A stretch of DNA of 64,000 nt from Ampelomyces quisqualis (taxonomy: Eukaryota; Ascomycota; Dothideomycetes; Pleosporales; Phaeosphaeriaceae): NCBI GenBank assembly GCA_018398575.1, contig JAGTXZ010000008.1, positions 806,001 through 870,000 of the forward strand, read 5' to 3'. Positions 45,476 through 55,670 of this stretch are shown here, piece after piece. Each line of letters begins with the position of its first letter. Positions within the stretch are counted from its first letter, which is position 1. The position numbers and the translations under genes are program-made. The notes under the pieces were generated by a model. It made no database searches, was not told where the DNA came from, and saw only the letters and a list, made by a program, of their open reading frames with translations.

Positions 45476-45878
45476 GATGACATGCAGGCCTTGCAGGCAA
45501 TCGGTAGCGTGCAGGCAGGTCTGGTGGCGGACAAGGGCAGGTGCGGTCTGGCTACGGCAGGGAAGTCGCGGTGTGGTGAAGGAAGGCGCGTTGAGCGCGA
45601 GGTTGCGACTGCTGGCTCGAGCGCCTGGACCCGCTGATTGGCCCAATCTCGCCTTTCGGTCCCAGATCATGGCATCCCGGAGGGCCAGGTTGCGGCATGT
45701 GTTCGCTCAGATTCAGAGAGTAAGGAAGGATATGTGATGAGACGTTTTCAATAATCCCTTGGACCTTCGTCTGATAATTGCGAATGCGCTCGGTATCATG
45801 AGAAGAGTATGAATAGTCTTGTACAGTACAGTATCGCACCGCCACTGTTCGTTGCTTGACCGCTAGTTACAGAGCTGC
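45476..45878. other. Short intergenic region
   Basis: 403 bases between the start of the 505-aa gene and the stop codon of ISD11, both on the minus strand. It would hold the promoter of the former and the 3' UTR of the latter. Nothing else is seen. Confidence 0.6.
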
Positions 45879-46393
45879 TCAATCCCACCTGCGTACATGT
45901 TAGCAGTCTACACGCCCAGAAGCATGGCAGAATGGCTCACCCTTGATCTTTTTGCCTCACCATGTCGCCCTTGTCGCCGGTCTGCTTCCCTTGCTTGCCA
46001 CCCTCAACAACCAGCTTATCGAGCTGGTAGAACTGTGATATGACTGTTTGCCTCTGTGCTGCATGTCAGCAAATCCGCACATCAGACATCTGTACCGCCC
46101 TGCAAGCTCTGCCTTGGGGACGCCGTGTGTCTCGGTGCAAGCCTCGGTGCATCTCCAGCTCGCAATAGCGAACGTCGACGAGGGTGCAAGAAACGCACCT
46201 TCAGTATTTGCAACTCCTTCAATCCTTTCTGCATAAGCTCCTGCACCCTCCTCTCTTCCGTCTCGCCCTGGTATTCCCGGAAGGCATCGCGTGTTCTCCG
46301 TCTCGCATACTCGCGGAAGTTGTAGGCGGCGAACTGTCCGCCTTGCCGTAGTAGCGATCGATACTGTGGCGACTTGTTAGTACTGCTCGGCAT
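45879..46393 (-). CDS. ISD11: Isd11 (LYRM4-type), Fe-S cluster assembly factor, 105 aa
   Basis: Three exons, 46393-46199, 46053-45941 and 45888-45879, with 145- and 52-nt introns. The product starts MPSSTNKSPQYRSLLRQG, continues FAAYNFREYARRRTRDAF, VQELMQKGLKELQILK and RQTVISQFYQLDKLVVEG, and ends VRQKDQGWD. This is the LYR family in its fungal Isd11 form; the signature reads QYR with a downstream Phe. Isd11 binds the cysteine desulfurase Nfs1 and acyl carrier protein in the mitochondrial matrix and stabilises the sulfur-donating complex. The final exon encodes only four codons with stop, so automatic annotation could easily truncate the gene. Confidence 0.95.
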
Positions 46394-47105
46394 ATTGAGG
46401 CTTCTTCTAGAGCATGTGCGGGCATCGTGTTGTCTTGTGTTTGGGGCGCAAGTTGGTTGCGGAGATGCGAATGCGGCAGGACAGGGCGAGTTCTGAATAC
46501 GCTCGAGAGTGGTACATACGAGAGATCGCACCCGGTAAGACATATCGCCTTTGGCTGTTTGTGCTAATGACATGCTGTAGGTTGTGCTGTGTGCGGAGGT
46601 GTAGCACGCAAATAAATGTCGCCGATTAGATCATAGGGCGGAGGTGAGCTCCAAAACTCCGAGATTAGTGGGGAAGCTTTGCAGTGCTGTTGCGACAAAG
46701 TCATGTCGAGGACACAAACTGTCCAAACGTCATGATTGGGCATCCAACAATCTCGAAATGTTCCTTTCCAGTTCTTCCAATAATATTCGACTTAGTTTGT
46801 AGGCTCACTGGCCATACACGTAGTTGTACACAGTCTCCTCTGCCCATTCCAGCACCATCAACACAAGCAGAACTTCGTCCATCGACCTGTACAACCATGC
46901 AGTCCTCGTTTCTCGAATCCCCAGATTTCATCGATAGTAGGATGATACTCGATGCAGCCTCCATTTTCCAATCTCAAGTCCTCTCCGACCCGGGTATACA
47001 CCATCCTAAGCTTCCTAGAACGCCGCCCAATGCAATGAACCAAGAACCCGCTCAAAAGAGATGAACATAAAGACGACCACCAGAACAGCAAGACGATACC
47101 TGCAT
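46394..47105. other. Intergenic, no gene seen
   Basis: 712 bases between ISD11 and the stop codon of SF3A1. It would hold the ISD11 promoter. A 126-codon plus-strand frame (46684-47064) has no domain and overlaps a minus-strand frame of equal quality. Confidence 0.55.
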
Positions 47106-48664
47106 TTATTGCCGATGCTTTTCCTGTATTCTACGAAGCTGCTCTTGGACGTTCATGCTCTGCATCTGCGCCATGCGAGCCGCATCCTTGGTGGGGTCTG
47201 GCTGCCCGTCGTAAGAGAACGCTGCCCTTTTCCTTCGGGCCTCTTCCTCAGGAGAAATGTTCATGCCAGAAGCACCATCGTATATGTCCTCGCGTTGGCT
47301 GGCAAAACGCTTGAGGTTGTTCGCAACATCGGCGGTATTAATCGTTGTAGAGTACCGGGCGTCGGCCTTTTCACGCTGTTCCTTCCAGCGAGGATCAAGT
47401 AGTTCGACTGAAATCAAATGTTAGTATGATGAATACAGGAGGAAGACGAATGCTTACTTCGGATGTGTTCGTCGATCTCGTTGGCAGGAATGTTCTGCTT
47501 GCAGTTGGGACACACGACTGTCGCAACGTTGGATTTCTTCGCAGCTGAGCGGGGAACGTAGTCTGTTACGATACGACCAGGAGCTCCCCTTGTCGCAGCC
47601 TGTGCACGAGCCCGCTGATCTTGCTCCGCCTGTCGTCGAGCATGGTCGTCTTCGCGCGCCCTCTCTGCTGGCGAACGGTAATCCATAGGAGGGGGCACAT
47701 ATGCTGCGTAGGGAGCCTGGACGGGCGGCGCAATGCCATACGCCTGCTGAGGCGCTGCGTACTGCTGACTGACGTTGTAGTAAGTGGTTTCGTCAGGCAA
47801 TGCTTCCTCGAGACGACGTGTCGAGAGCGAGATCTCTGCTTTCTGCTCAAGGGACTGGGATTGCAGATCGTTGAGAAGTGCGGGCGGAGGAAGATCGGCG
47901 TTGTCGTCGACTTCGTCGAACAAAACCGTTGCAATGACAGTGAAGTCGTGCCAATCAATGGTCGCATACTCCTTCTTCTCATCCTCGGCCTTCTTTTCTT
48001 CCTTTTCCTTCTGTGCAGTGACGAACTTGACGTATTCGGCACGCTCCTTCGCTCGATCCAGGACGTGAAGGCGGTTTTTGATGTTGTGCTGCAGCTCCTC
48101 GATGCGCGCTTCGACGGTCTGTTCTTCCTCAAGAAGGATCTTGTACTGATCAACAAGGGATCGGAAGAACTGGAAGAAGCTGTGGTTGGGCCGCAGCCAA
48201 TCGAACTGTGGGTTGCCGGACTCGCGGTTGCGCAGCTCCTTGAGCCAGTTCTCACCAACGCGTGCAGTATAGAGCGCAGTGATCTTCAGCACGTCGAGAT
48301 CTTTTGCACTGATGTTCGGCATGCGCGCAGAGAAGCGGAACTTTGAGGGCTCCGGAGGCCCCTTTGGCTGTTTGTCGACAGCCTGTTGCGCAGCGGCCTC
48401 GGTCGATTGACCTTTGCCGTCACGCAGCTGTTGCAGAAACCACGTGAAGTAAGGATAGTAAGGGTCATCTGCTAGCACGAAAGACATGTTGCTCTTTGGG
48501 TCGGCGGCCACGCGGGTCTTCAGACTGCTGTAGGAGCCTTCGCCGCGGCGCTTGACGAAATCGGCCGTCTTCGCGACATGCTCACGCACAGCAGGTGGGG
48601 GAATCGTCAGGTCGGGCGGGGGCTTCACGGTGAGCTCTACGGGCGCAGATTCTTCTTTCGCCAT
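47106..48664 (-). CDS. Splicing factor 3a subunit 1 (SF3A1/Prp21), 502 aa
   Basis: Two exons, 48664-47458 and 47407-47106, with a 50-nt intron. ATG 48664 gives MAKEESAPVELTVKPPPDLT; the frame is open further upstream but not family-like. Two SURP domains are visible: residues about 25-85 (VREHVAKTADFVKRRGEGSY, PYYPYFTWFLQQ) and about 115-180 (LDVLKITALYTARVGENWL, FFQFFRSLVDQYK). A charged coiled coil and Pro/Tyr-rich region follow, then CPNCKQNIPANEIDEHIR and LLDPRWKEQREK. This is the U2 snRNP SF3a subunit needed for branch-site recognition; the second SURP domain binds the SF3a3 subunit. Unlike the human protein it ends without a C-terminal ubiquitin-like domain, as in yeast Prp21. Confidence 0.94.
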
Positions 48665-49306
48665 GGTCGCGATGTGTGCGAAGTGCGATTGGTGGGCGAG
48701 ATGGTGGTTGGGGAAGTGGGTGTGAGCTTGCGGTCGCAGGAAATCCGCGCCGAGTGTCCTTTTGGCGCTAGTCAGCCACAGCAAGCCACAGTACGCCACA
48801 GTAAGCCACACGCACGGCCACTCTTCTGCCGCGACTCGAAGCACCCGGCGCTGTAAGGAACTTAATTCATTGCAGTGACGTCTGCTACAATCCGCTGCAA
48901 GAGGCTCACTGGCTGAAATTCCAACTACGGCGTACATCCCCGAACATCATTCCTGCGGGTTGGATGCCCTGGGCTGAAGCCTCGTAACTATTCTCAGCTG
49001 CAGCCATCCCTCGATCCCGATTGGTCCTAGTGCCAGTGGGAACGACACCGTGGACTTTCCGCGACTGTAAGGACAAGGGTCAAGCCCTCGTTGCGGGACT
49101 CTCTGGCCCCCTGGCACTTCAAAAGCATTGCCACGCCGCCCGCCCCCAATTGCCAGGCGTCTTCTTCGTACTCTCTTTAATACACTTTGGTGCTGTAGGG
49201 AGAGAGCTCACATCACTGCATCCCGATATCTTGGCGCTTTCCAACGCTCGACACAACCACCGCCTTCCTCTTGATCGACGGCAACACGTCCCCACACCAC
49301 GCCGTC
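48665..49306. promoter_or_regulatory. Divergent promoter region of SF3A1 and PMT1
   Basis: 642 bases between the start codons of SF3A1 (minus) and the Pmt1-type gene (plus). A decamer array at 48775-48814 is described separately. No TATA-like element stands out. The minus-strand frame that extends SF3A1 upstream is judged 5' UTR. Confidence 0.6.
48775..48814 (+). repeat. Four-copy decamer array, GCCACAGTAA-type
   Basis: GCCACA recurs exactly every 10 bases at 48775, 48785, 48795 and 48805. The linkers are GCAA, GTAC and GTAA, and the fourth unit has diverged. It lies 111-150 bases upstream of the SF3A1 start codon in the promoter shared with PMT1. The one-helical-turn period would put all copies on one face of DNA. 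Confidence 0.9.
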
Positions 49307-52300
49307 ATGGCGAGCCGCACGGCACCACACCAGTACCTGAGCGAGAAGCCGAACACGCGCCGCCCCGGGAAGTCACCCCCGCGTTCTCCAGCACGTTCGC
49401 CGGCTCCATCTCCAGCTCCCAATGGACGCAAGCAACAGCAGAAACAGAAGCCGAGCAGCTACACATCTGAGGGGGTCAAGGACCATGACATCTTCAACCT
49501 CCCCGGCTCCGACTGGCAGCTGTTGGGGCTCCTTGTCGTCGTAGCTTTTGTCGTCCGACTGTTTAGGATTGCCCAACCTAGCAGTGTCGTCTTCGATGAA
49601 GTCCAGTAAGTTAGCGCAAGTGCATTGATGTTGATGCAAGCTGATCATGCCCTCAGCTTCGGTGGATTTGCCACCAAGTACATCAAGGGCAAGTTCTTCA
49701 TGGACGTGCACCCTCCTCTGGCGAAACTCCTGATTACTCTGGCGGGTTGGCTTGGAGGATTTGATGGAAACTTCGACTTCAAGGACATTGGCATGGACTA
49801 TCTGGAGCCGGGCGTTCCCTATGTCACCATGCGTCTTCTGCCTGCCATCTGTGGTGTTCTGACCATTCCCACCATGTTCCTCACGCTCAAGGCTGCCGGT
49901 TGTCGTACGACAACCGCTGCTTTGGGCTCCGGTCTCGTCATCTTTGGTAAGATATAGATAAAAAAAACCCCAGACTCGCACTAACCACCGTAGACAACGC
50001 ACTCGTTACCCAATCTCGCCTCATCCTCCTCGACTCTCCCCTCATCATCTTTACGGCCATCACCGCGCTCGCCTGGACAAGCTTCACAAACCAGCACGAA
50101 CAAGGTCCCTCCAAGGCCTTCCAGCCTTCTTGGTGGTTCTGGCTGGCTACCACCGGTGTTGGACTAGGTGCGACAGTCAGTGTGAAATGGGTAGGCTTGT
50201 TCACCATTGCCTGGGTCGGCAGCTTGACGTTGTTGCAACTCTGGGTTCTGCTCGGAGACACTCGCAACGTCACGCCCCGCTTGTGGTTCAAGCACTTCTT
50301 TGCCCGCCTGTTCTGCCTTGTGGTTATTCCGGTCACATTCTACATGGCCTTGTTCGCAATCCACTTCATCTGCCTCGTTAACCCAGGAGAGGGTGATGGA
50401 TTCATGTCTTCCGAGTTCCAAGCTACACTCAACTCTAAGGGTATGCAAGATGTTCCAGCTGATGTCGCATTCGGTAGCCGCATCTCTCTTCGCCATTGGA
50501 ATACACAAGGTGGATACCTGCACTCCCACAGCCACATGTATCCCGGTGGCAGCAAGCAGCAACAAATTACACTCTACCCACACAAGGATGAGAACAACAT
50601 CTGGATCATGGAGAACCAAACTCTCCCAATCATGCCGGAAGACTACACTGGTCCCAACCTGACGAGTCCCAAGGCATGGGATGACATGGGCCCTATCTAC
50701 ATTGAAGATGGTGCTGTCGTCAAACTCTACCACATTACCACAGACCGCCGCCTCCACTCCCATGATGTCCGCGCGCCTGTCACTGAGGCTGATTGGCAGA
50801 ATGAAGTCTCTGCGTACGGTTATCAAGGATTCGAGGGTGATGCGAACGACATGTTCAAGATCGAGATCGTCAAGTCTCACTCCGATGGAGCCGAGGCGAA
50901 GAAGCGTGTCCGTACCATTCAGACGAAGTTTAAGCTTGTCCATATCATGACCGGCTGTACTCTGTTTAGTCACAAAACTAAGCTCCCTGCCTGGGGTTTT
51001 GAGCAACAGGAGGTGACTTGCGCCCGTGGGGGTACTCTTCCGAACAGCATCTGGTATATCGAGGGCAACGTGCATCCTCTCATGAACGAAACAGCCGAGA
51101 AAGTCAACTACCGTAATCCAGGATTCTTCGGAAAATTCTGGGAACTTCAGAAGGTTATGTGGAAAACCAATGCTGGACTCACTGAGTCTCACGCATGGGA
51201 CTCTCGCCCACCTTCCTGGCCTTTTCTCAGTCGTGGAATCAATTTCTGGTCTAAACACTATCGGCAAATTTATCTTTTAGGTAACCCAACCATTTGGTGG
51301 AGCACCACTGCGCTCATCGGGGTCTACATCGCTATTAAAGGTCTAGCTGTGATTCGATGGCAGCGCGGCTACCGCGATTACGAGAATATTACGTTCAAAC
51401 GCTTCGACTACGAGGTCGGTATGAGCATGCTTGGCTGGGCTTTCCACTATTTCCCCTTCTTCCTCATGGCTCGCCAGCTGTTCCTGCACCACTACCTGCC
51501 CGCACTGTATTTTGCCATCATGGCACTTTGCCAGATGTACGACTTCGCATTCTACCGGTTTAGTGGGCTGGGTCTGAAGAAGTATCCCGCCGTTGGTCAA
51601 GCTGTAGCGGTCGGTTTTCTTGCCGTTTCTATTGTAGTCTTCGGCATATACTCACCTCTCGCTTATGGCAACCCATGGACCAAGGGGCAATGTAACACTG
51701 TGAAACTCTTCAGCTCATGGGATTGGGATTGCAACAACTTCCTCGACTCGGTAAGTTTTGTTAGTATGCTCTGATAACCTTCTGCTAATTTTCATCCTAG
51801 TACTCAGCATACAACAACATCAATACACAGGAGGCCGCTGCTGTGACTACACCTGCATCAGTAGCTCCACCTCCAGTCGCTCCACCAGTTGTGCTTCCGG
51901 TCATACAGCAACAGGATCAGCAGCAGCAGCCCATCGTCGAGGCAAGGAACGACGAAGTAATCTCAGAGCAGCCTGCGGTATCAGCACCGCCACAGGAGAT
52001 CCCAAAAGACTTGCCGGTCGTTTCAAAAGAAGAGCGTATCGAGTACCGAGACGAAAACGGCCGTATCCTCAGCGAAGAGGAGGTGGCAGCACTGGCCGGA
52101 AAAGTGAGCTTCAAGACTCGCTATGAGACTCGTACCCGCATCGTTGATGGCCAGGGCAACGAGATATACGAGGGCCTTGTTGATGCGCACGGTGCAGAAG
52201 ATCAAGCGGGCGTAGCGCCTGCTCATCCCGACGTTCAAGGACGAAATCCTGAGACTCAGCAAGACAGCGAACCTGCAGAGGCCAGCGACGCGCCGCCTAC

Positions 52301-52400
52301 CGTCGAGGTTCAGGAGGATCAACAGAAGGAGAAGAGTATTGAGCAGGACAAGCAAGAGGCCAAGCCAGCTAGTGAGGGTCAGGCCGCTACAGCGAAGTAA
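49307..52400 (+). CDS. PMT1: Protein O-mannosyltransferase, Pmt1 subfamily, 981 aa
   Basis: Four exons, 49307-49605, 49657-49946, 49994-51750 and 51801-52400, with introns of 51, 47 and 50 nt. ATG 49307 gives MASRTAPHQYLSEKPN. After a cytosolic tail comes the first membrane helix and the catalytic luminal loop with DEVHFGGF and the acidic-aromatic context of the GT39 active site. Several more membrane helices follow, then the luminal MIR repeats (GGYLHSHSHMYPGG, LHSHDVRAPVTEADWQ, LPAWGFEQQEVTC) and a second helical block. Subfamily evidence is SRISLRHWNT, YGNPWTKGQC and the long C-terminal tail with IEYRDENGRILSEEEV. It transfers mannose from dolichyl-phosphate mannose to Ser/Thr in the ER lumen, probably paired with a Pmt2-type partner. 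The Gln- and Pro-rich tail is longer than in yeast Pmt1 (817 aa). Confidence 0.95.
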
Positions 52401-53361
52401 AGGTTTGCACTCGGTACTTTAGACGGGTTAATGGCAATTAGTAACTGCCGCTACAATAAACGAAAATGACACGCATGGGCATGTTGGTCGTCCTTTTTTT
52501 CTTTTGTAAAATAGGGTATATCGTTAGCAGTGGCGCTAAGGCTTGGAGAGACATTGAATTCGATGGCAAAAGACACAACTATGCTTGTACCTGTATAACT
52601 GAACTATATCCCTCAACCTAGGACTTGCGTAATTTGATATTGATCAATATTCGTGGAAACTGACTGCAATGTTTCCTGAAATAATCCAGTGTCCTTTTCA
52701 CGTACGCAGGACTCGTGAGTACGGACCCCGAGGCTACTGCCATCCCGCATGGTGTCATTTTCTGACAGACGCCACGTACTTGTATCTACAGTCAAGAGTT
52801 GGCACCAAAATGGAGAAGTCAAATTAACAGGGCGGTACCTTGCATCGTTCGATCGGCCCATCATTTGAGCCAGACCTGCATTGTTGCAATCGCGCCAAAA
52901 TGGTTCGCCGACCAGGGTCACACTTGCTTGAATCCTGGCGATATTGAAGCCAAGGTTCCCATTGGTTTGGGAAAGGTTCACATGCATCGGGACGTGTTGG
53001 AATATTGACTCCAGATCAAGGGTTCAAAGCCGTCGCGCAAAATTCCGCCGTGGCCAGTAAGAGGTGACTACACATATGGAACCCACGAGCGACGCCACGG
53101 GTTGCTGTCGCGATAACTCGTGCTGCTGCAGGACCAATGGCACCGCAGAAGGCTACTGCCTACAGTTGCCGAACCCTGCAAAGACAGCAGGTTCTAGACA
53201 CAGCCATTTAGTTCGAGGCGCAAATGGATTTCTTCACATATCGCCACCCTGCGATGCATATCTTGCCAAACCCCTCTATGGGATTTTCCGAAGCACTGTA
53301 ACAGAATCCCCAGGTCATGTTGAAGTCGTTCCGGAACCATCCTCCCTGATCCGATTACACC
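52401..53361. other. Intergenic, no gene seen
   Basis: 961 bases between the PMT1 stop and the next plus-strand gene. A T-rich tract at 52493-52506 may belong to the PMT1 3' UTR. A 124-codon minus-strand frame (52613-52987) and a 102-codon plus-strand frame (53064-53372) show no recognisable content. Confidence 0.55.
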
Positions 53362-53880
53362 ATGGCGACTGAACACGACGACTCCAATCGCACGCCTACG
53401 CCTCACTCCACGCAATCTTCTCTTGAATCAGTACTTATGGCCACGCTCTCACAACCTAGCTCCGGCTCGAATGCTATGGTCTACATCGTCACCGACATAA
53501 TATACCCTACAGCGTCTGATTTTAGCCTCAGCAGAGGCGTGTTCAAAATCGACTCGGTACACAGCAGCAGGAGGAATGCGAACGCGCGCGCCAAGAAGAT
53601 TATCTACGATGGCGGCGAGGTGGATGGTGGAAAGTACAAGGTCGACACAGACAAGATCATTGAAGAAGTCAAAAGAGGACTGTTTACGGGCATAGGCATC
53701 GGAGGTAAAGGCGATGGCGGAAAAGGAAGCTGCTATGCCAGAAAGTGCCAAGTCGAAGGAAAGATTGTGGACGAGGATTCCGAAGACGAGAGCGAAGAAA
53801 GCGAAGACAAAGGTGCTGGCGAAGAGTGGCATGGAGAAGGTCGTGATGGCGACACGGATGGCGATGTGCAGATGGGTTGA
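53362..53880 (+). CDS. Hypothetical acidic-tailed protein, 172 aa
   Basis: One exon from ATG 53362. After a Ser/Thr-rich start comes a compact-looking segment: MVYIVTDIIYPTASDFSLSR, GVFKIDSVHSSRRNANARAK and KIIEEVKRGLFTGIGIGG. The regular spacing suggests a small folded domain. A CYARKC segment and a strongly acidic Asp/Glu/Ser tail follow. I know no family for it. The DNA codes for almost as long a frame on the opposite strand (53449-53922), but the plus-strand version has the more protein-like composition and an ATG in good context (ACACCATGG). Confidence 0.6.
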   Translation: MATEHDDSNRTPTPHSTQSSLESVLMATLSQPSSGSNAMVYIVTDIIYPTASDFSLSRGVFKIDSVHSSRRNANARAKKIIYDGGEVDGGKYKVDTDKIIEEVKRGLFTGIGIGGKGDGGKGSCYARKCQVEGKIVDEDSEDESEESEDKGAGEEWHGEGRDGDTDGDVQMG

Positions 53881-54869
53881 AAGAGGGGGGCGTGCCGTCC
53901 TGGGGAAATTCCCCATGACCAATCAGATCACACAACATCTGCGCCGAATGCTGGCCCCAACCCCGTCTGGCATTTGCGAACAACATATTCAGCAAAAGCG
54001 TATTGCCTCTGTATCATCACGTACGGGCTTGCTATAGCTAAATCAAAGCTTACAGCATGAAATCGCACCAGAATACTCACCAGCTCCCCACCCGGCGCGT
54101 ACACGGAACTAATCAGAACAGGCCACTCCACACCATGAGCAAGGAAGCTTGGATAGTTGTTTAGCATTCTCACTGTTCATATATACTTTGAGCGCAAGCA
54201 ATAATTTGCCCTTTTCTCAAAGTCTCGCCATGTCGCCTTTGCTTGAGCGTGAACCTCACAGCACAAGCACCTCACACAAACACCGCCCACCAACAATACC
54301 AAAACATCGCAGCCTCAGACCAACATGTGCTCAAACTTGGGCATACTAAATCGCAGCAGCAAAAATGGCCATCAATCCTGGCAATCCCGAGATGAAAGCC
54401 CCAGTCAAAAACTGCCTTGCGCGCCTCACCCACCCAACAAGTTCAACCACCATATCCGCAGAACTCCAACACCCGCCTGTAGTAGCGCACCGTAATCCAA
54501 CCAAATCCTACAATCGCAACACAGAAAACGTTAGGCGCTTTTTCCTCGCGTGCTGCAGCACGGCGTCAGGCGGGCTCGCGATGCGACCAGGGGGGGGGGC
54601 CAGTGGGCAGTGCAAGCGCTCAAGTGCACACTTAACCATCACCGCTGAAAAAAAAGCGGACACTGTAAGAACGAGGCGCAGAAAAGCAGTACAAGGCGTC
54701 TCGCAGATTTTTCATCACTGGGGAACAAGCGGGCAGTGTATCGTCGAAGTGATTACATACACACATGTACACATGAATATATCTCACGGTGACGAAAAAG
54801 CCCACAGTCGCCAAGTTCACAACATCTAAGAAATTCAATTCCCATTCCCGGGATACACAGAAACACAGA
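53881..54869. other. Intergenic, possible small minus-strand exon
   Basis: 989 bases. A run of ten or so G residues lies near 54590. On the minus strand, a frame from 54453 to TAG 54346 encodes MVVELVGWVRRARQFLTGAF and then a hydrophobic end (SGLPGLMAIFAAAI). It is preceded by a good intron 3' end (CTAAC and TTGTAG near 54515-54550), so it could be the last exon of a small membrane protein. I could not find its first exon. Confidence 0.4.
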
Positions 54870-55496
54870 ATGTCTCCACTTATGCTCCACCGCCGCGACT
54901 CGCTTTCCTGCTCCTCGAACCATTCCTCCCCTGAATGCTCGTCCCATCGCCTCGCTGTCACTGTCATCATATGCTTTGTTGCCGTCGTCGTCGGCGCGAT
55001 GTTATCGCTCTTGTACGTGCGTTCGGGCAGGAGTAAGGCGGGCAAAACATGCGTGCAGCAGGGACACTGGGGTGCGGAGGGGAAGGATGTGTTCGAGGCG
55101 TGGGGGCGGCGGCGCCGGCGGCGTATGGGGACGAGGGGGTTAGGAGGCCGGGGCAAGTTGTTGTTAGGGGGTGAGAGGAGTCGTTGGATGGATTCATACT
55201 TGGGAGAAGAGGTGGTGAGGGCTTGCGCAAAGGGGGATGTTGGGGATGATGGGCATGTTGTGCCGTGTTCCATACGCGTTGTTGGGCATGAGACGTGCGA
55301 TTTCTGCGCGGAGGAAGAACGAGATGAATTGCTGAGGGGAGGTTTGAGTGGAGGACGAGCATGGAAGGAGAGGAAGGGAAATGGGGAAGAAGAAGAGAAG
55401 GGAGGACGGGGCATGGCTCGGAAGAAGCGTGGGGGACTAAACTTGATTCTATTCTCACAACTTCAAATTGCTCAGAATAAGATGAAACTAGCTTAG
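54870..55496 (+). CDS. Hypothetical single-pass membrane protein, 208 aa
   Basis: The frame is open from 54789 (GTG), but ATG 54870 gives MSPLMLHRRDSLSCSSN. One membrane segment (LAVTVIICFVAVVVGAMLSL) at residues about 29-50 is followed by a basic, Gly/Arg-rich region, then CSIRVVGHETCDFCAEEER and a Lys/Glu-rich tail. Basic residues after the helix suggest the C-terminus faces the cytoplasm. A competing minus-strand frame of 260 codons (54632-55414) exists because the sequence is purine-biased. No family recognised. It converges on the kelch/BTB gene with 174 bases between stops. Confidence 0.5.
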   Translation: MSPLMLHRRDSLSCSSNHSSPECSSHRLAVTVIICFVAVVVGAMLSLLYVRSGRSKAGKTCVQQGHWGAEGKDVFEAWGRRRRRRMGTRGLGGRGKLLLGGERSRWMDSYLGEEVVRACAKGDVGDDGHVVPCSIRVVGHETCDFCAEEERDELLRGGLSGGRAWKERKGNGEEEEKGGRGMARKKRGGLNLILFSQLQIAQNKMKLA

Positions 55497-55670
55497 ATCT
55501 ATATCAACTTACAATCAGAAGAGAAGCGAAGCGAGACCAAGTTGAAGCAGCAACCTAATAATGGTAAACAATGAGACGCGGACTGAGCCTACAACACCCA
55601 AATCCATCTCGCTACGTGGACTATCAATCTTTCATGATTTCCTCCTCTTTCCCATTATCGCAATAGAGAA

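Noticed and set aside
54632..55414. 260-codon minus-strand frame opposite the 208-aa membrane protein
   Set aside because: Pro/Ser-rich shadow caused by purine bias; the plus strand has a clear membrane segment.
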